Source of the DNA: Acidimicrobiales bacterium
Lineage (GTDB): Bacteria; Actinomycetota; Acidimicrobiia; Acidimicrobiales; Aldehydirespiratoraceae
DNA: 64,000 nt
Direction: 5' to 3'
NCBI GenBank assembly: GCA_029263195.1
Contig: JAJCXX010000054.1
Span: forward strand, 36,056 to 100,055
The notes below the pieces were generated by a model, which was given only the letters and a program-made list of their open reading frames with translations, was not told where the DNA came from and made no database searches. Position 1 is the stretch's first letter, and every line of letters begins with the position of its first letter. A program made the translations under genes and the position numbers. Of the stretch, positions 61,917 to 64,000 are shown one piece after another.

Positions 61917-62849
61917 ATGACCGATCACCACACCTCCGCGCCGTTCCGTTACGAACATCAGGGCTTGTTGGGAACGGTCATCGACGTACGCGTCGTAGCC
62001 GACGACGAAACGACGGCCGACGCAGCGGATGCCGTGGCTGTGGCTGAGATTCTGCGGCTCGAGCGAGTATTCAGCGCATTCGATGACCACAGTGAGTTGT
62101 GTCGCTGGCGAAACGGGGAGCGCTTTGTCGCATCGCCGGAGTTCACCGAACTCATGGGCCGTGCCCTTGACTGGCAGATCCGGTCCGATGGCGGATTCAA
62201 CCCCTTGACCGGCGAGCTGAGTGGGTTGTGGCGCCAGGCCGAAGCCGACGGCGAGCCCCCCAACAGATCGGAGTTGGCTGCCGCCGCGGCTTCGATCAGA
62301 GCACCGCGCTACGAGATGGTCGACGGGATGCCGGTCGCCGCCGGTGACTGCTCGGCGCTCAACCTCAACGCCATCGCCAAGGGATATGTCGTCGACGCGG
62401 CCCTCGACGCAGCATGCGGACCCGGCGTGGCCTGGGTGTGTGTGAATGCCGGCGGCGATCTGGCCCACCGCGGGTCGGGTTCGGTGCGGGCTGGAATCGA
62501 GAACCCCCACCGCCCCTATGACAACGAACCACCGCTTCTGGTCATCGAGGTGGCCAATGCTGCGTTGGCGACCAGCGGTGATGCCCGGCGCGGATTCCGG
62601 GTTGGTGGTCGGTGGTTTGGTCATGTGCTCGACCCGTCGACGGGTTGGCCGGTGGAGGAGATCGCATCGATCAGCGTGGTTGCGGGCAATGCAATCACCG
62701 CCGATTCGTTGGCGACTGTGGCCGGGGTGATGGCTCCAGCCGATGCGGTCGACTTCTTGGACGGTCTTGACGATGTTCAGGGGTTGGTCATCCGCCGGGA
62801 CCGCCGGCAGTTGGCCACCGCCGGGTGGACGGATCTCGTGGTCAGCTGA
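61917..62849 (+). CDS. apbE: ApbE-like FAD:protein FMN transferase
   Basis: 310 residues from ATG 61917. SDGGFNPLTGELSGLWR, NLNAIAKGYVVDAAL, VNAGGDLAHRGSG and HVLDPSTGWPVEE are ApbE motifs; the metal-binding Asp/Asn and substrate loops are present. It attaches FMN to a Ser/Thr of a target protein. No signal peptide is seen. It overlaps the convergent PepSY gene by 8 bases; a flavinylated partner is likely nearby. Confidence 0.87.
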   Translation: MTDHHTSAPFRYEHQGLLGTVIDVRVVADDETTADAADAVAVAEILRLERVFSAFDDHSELCRWRNGERFVASPEFTELMGRALDWQIRSDGGFNPLTGELSGLWRQAEADGEPPNRSELAAAAASIRAPRYEMVDGMPVAAGDCSALNLNAIAKGYVVDAALDAACGPGVAWVCVNAGGDLAHRGSGSVRAGIENPHRPYDNEPPLLVIEVANAALATSGDARRGFRVGGRWFGHVLDPSTGWPVEEIASISVVAGNAITADSLATVAGVMAPADAVDFLDGLDDVQGLVIRRDRRQLATAGWTDLVVS

Positions 62850-63594
62850 TGGTGATCCAGATCAGCACGATCGAGATCACGCCGCCGACGATGGCGGTGA
62901 TGAGGGCCGGACGGCGGCGCTTGCGCAGGAAGAATTGCATGACGAGCCCGGTCAGCGAGATGGCGACCAAGATCCCAGCGGCCACGTCGATGACCCAGCT
63001 CCAGGCCGAACCGCTGTCGCGGCCTTTGTGGAGGTCGTTCATGACGGCGACGAAACCTTGTTCCTCGACAGTGAGGTCGAAGCTGTCGTCGGTCGTGTCG
63101 AAGAAGAGGTCGGCGGAGTAGCCAGGGTTGACGAAGGTGATGGTGCCCTCGGTGCCCGTGATGCCGAAGTCCGACACACTGCCTTTGATGTCGTAGTCCG
63201 CTCGGATCTCCTCGGCGATGGTCAACCAGTCGATGGTGCCGTCACCCAGGGTCGGATCGGCGGCGAGGACGCCGCTGGTGGTGGACCGGCTGGTGGCGTC
63301 GCCGAACGTCCAGTCGGGATGGTTCAGGGTGATGCCGGTGATCCCGAAGAACAGCACGATCACCAGGGCGATCATCGAGGTGTAGACGTGCAGCCAACGG
63401 GCCCAGCGATGCGTTGCCAGCTTCGCGGCACTCGAACCGTTGCTGCTGCCGTTGGCCTTTCGGTCCGGGATTCGCGGCGCATTGAACTCTGCGGCGCCGC
63501 GGGAAGGAGCAGCCGCCTCGCCCATGGTGGGAGGCGACGTGGGCCAGGTGGTGCTCGGCATCTGCTGAGGCAGGTTGTCGGTGTCGGTGGGCAT
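62842..63594 (-). CDS. PepSY-domain membrane protein
   Basis: 250 residues. A long Pro/Ser-rich cytoplasmic start, then RWLHVYTSMIALVIVLFFGITGITLNHPDW (helix, about 68-95, with conserved His) and the C-terminal helices near 205-225 and 230-250; the middle part is a PepSY-like fold (DLTVEEQGFVAVMNDLHKG). Such proteins may carry heme or flavin and move electrons across the membrane. It follows the DUF2271 gene with an 11-base gap. Confidence 0.75.
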   Translation of the reverse strand: MPTDTDNLPQQMPSTTWPTSPPTMGEAAAPSRGAAEFNAPRIPDRKANGSSNGSSAAKLATHRWARWLHVYTSMIALVIVLFFGITGITLNHPDWTFGDATSRSTTSGVLAADPTLGDGTIDWLTIAEEIRADYDIKGSVSDFGITGTEGTITFVNPGYSADLFFDTTDDSFDLTVEEQGFVAVMNDLHKGRDSGSAWSWVIDVAAGILVAISLTGLVMQFFLRKRRRPALITAIVGGVISIVLIWITIS

Positions 63595-63605
63595 GGATGG
63601 TCCTC

Positions 63606-64000
63606 TCAGGCGATGAGGACGGCGCTGGCGTTGCTTAGCTCACCGTCGTCGTCGAGGCTGATGGTGAAGCCGTCGTCGCTGACGACGATGGTCCCGGTGG
63701 TGAAGCTGGTGGGACCGCGCTCGCGAGCCGATTCGATGTTGAGCACGTATTCGCCGGCGGCAACGGGGGCTCCGGCGGCGTTGGTGCCATCCCACGCAAC
63801 CGTGTAGTCGCCCGCGACCCGGGTGGCGCCCGACGTCGTGGTGTCCTGACCTCCGGATGCCTGGTACCACTGGCTGAGGTCCCTGAGCCACTTGGTACCC
63901 GAGCGGCCCTGATCGAACCAGAGACTGACCGTGTCGACTAGGCCCCCATCGGTGTCTTCCACCCACACCGCCACATAGGGGCGTTTGGCCTGGGCCGATG
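63606..64000 (-). CDS. DUF2271 protein (partial)
   Basis: The C-terminal 131 residues are visible; the start lies beyond the window. RPYVAVWVEDTDGGLVDTVSLWFDQGRSGTKWLRDLSQWYQ and a YTVAWDGTNAAGAPVAAGEYVL strand pattern identify the DUF2271 family, exported proteins often linked to PepSY and ApbE genes. The upstream reading frame remains open to base 64000. Confidence 0.8.
   Translation of the reverse strand, partial: SAQAKRPYVAVWVEDTDGGLVDTVSLWFDQGRSGTKWLRDLSQWYQASGGQDTTTSGATRVAGDYTVAWDGTNAAGAPVAAGEYVLNIESARERGPTSFTTGTIVVSDDGFTISLDDDGELSNASAVLIA

Overview
The window is high-GC DNA that reads as a chromosome segment of an actinobacterium, most likely class Acidimicrobiia. This is an inference from content: F420-type luciferase-like oxidoreductase, mycothiol-family DinB-like protein, an HbhA-like/XRE pair as in mycobacteria, several acyl-CoA dehydrogenases and CaiB-type CoA transferases, and long Thr-rich linkers in exported proteins. 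Genes are densely packed, often with TGATG or ATGA overlaps. No rRNA, tRNA, insertion sequence, prophage or CRISPR array was seen, and no gene-free stretch exceeds 300 bases (the longest is about 240).

Layout. 1-9665: end of an acyl-CoA dehydrogenase, CapA-like/eIF2B-like pair, class I fumarase, LLM oxidoreductase, and a MarR-controlled beta-oxidation set (thiolase, SDR, enoyl-CoA hydratase). 9682-14851: exported DUF1501/DUF1800 pair and the cystathionine beta-synthase/gamma-lyase transsulfuration pair. 14994-19450: CoA transferase, kinase-like protein, YbaK, a SelW-like selenoprotein read through UGA, and an aromatic amino acid decarboxylase. 19451-25991: phosphatase plus a CoA transferase/acyl-CoA dehydrogenase/double MaoC cluster. 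26005-28772: xylAB. 28866-34988: a 2040-residue alpha-2-macroglobulin-like lipoprotein. 35144-41061: two acyl-CoA dehydrogenases, an arylsulfatase and an amidohydrolase in one run, with a divergent TetR regulator. 41787-46410: hydroxyisobutyrate dehydrogenase, a second selenoprotein (DsbA/FrnE-like, UxxC), ComF-like protein, HbhA-like protein with XRE regulator, DUF2993 protein and a zinc-ribbon SpoU methylase. 46407-52875: pyruvate phosphate dikinase and a glycyl radical enzyme with its activase. 53078-56724: surface and envelope proteins. 56794-58793: a SigZ-type ECF sigma factor facing a small-membrane-protein/ArsM operon. 58950-64000: DinB-like protein, two-component system, and an ApbE/PepSY/DUF2271 redox module.

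Most notable points: (1) two genes that a standard caller would truncate are probably selenoproteins, each with an in-frame UGA in a redox motif and a hairpin at the bacterial SECIS distance; (2) four dispersed, nearly perfect 24-26 bp palindromes with constant outer arms (CCGAAATCAGGG) and changing but still complementary inner arms sit after gene ends and look like an undescribed terminator/repeat family; (3) two copies of a GCGTCC-N15-CGTC(C/T)TA promoter define a small predicted SigZ/ArsM regulon; (4) XRE, MarR, TetR and PhoP-like operators can be proposed from symmetric or periodic sites.

Together the genes describe an aerobic heterotroph that degrades branched, steroid-like or aromatic acids through CoA thioesters, uses xylose and possibly sulfated compounds, and keeps an oxygen-sensitive glycyl radical enzyme for low-oxygen conditions. 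All functional statements rest on motif recognition by eye; no database search was run.
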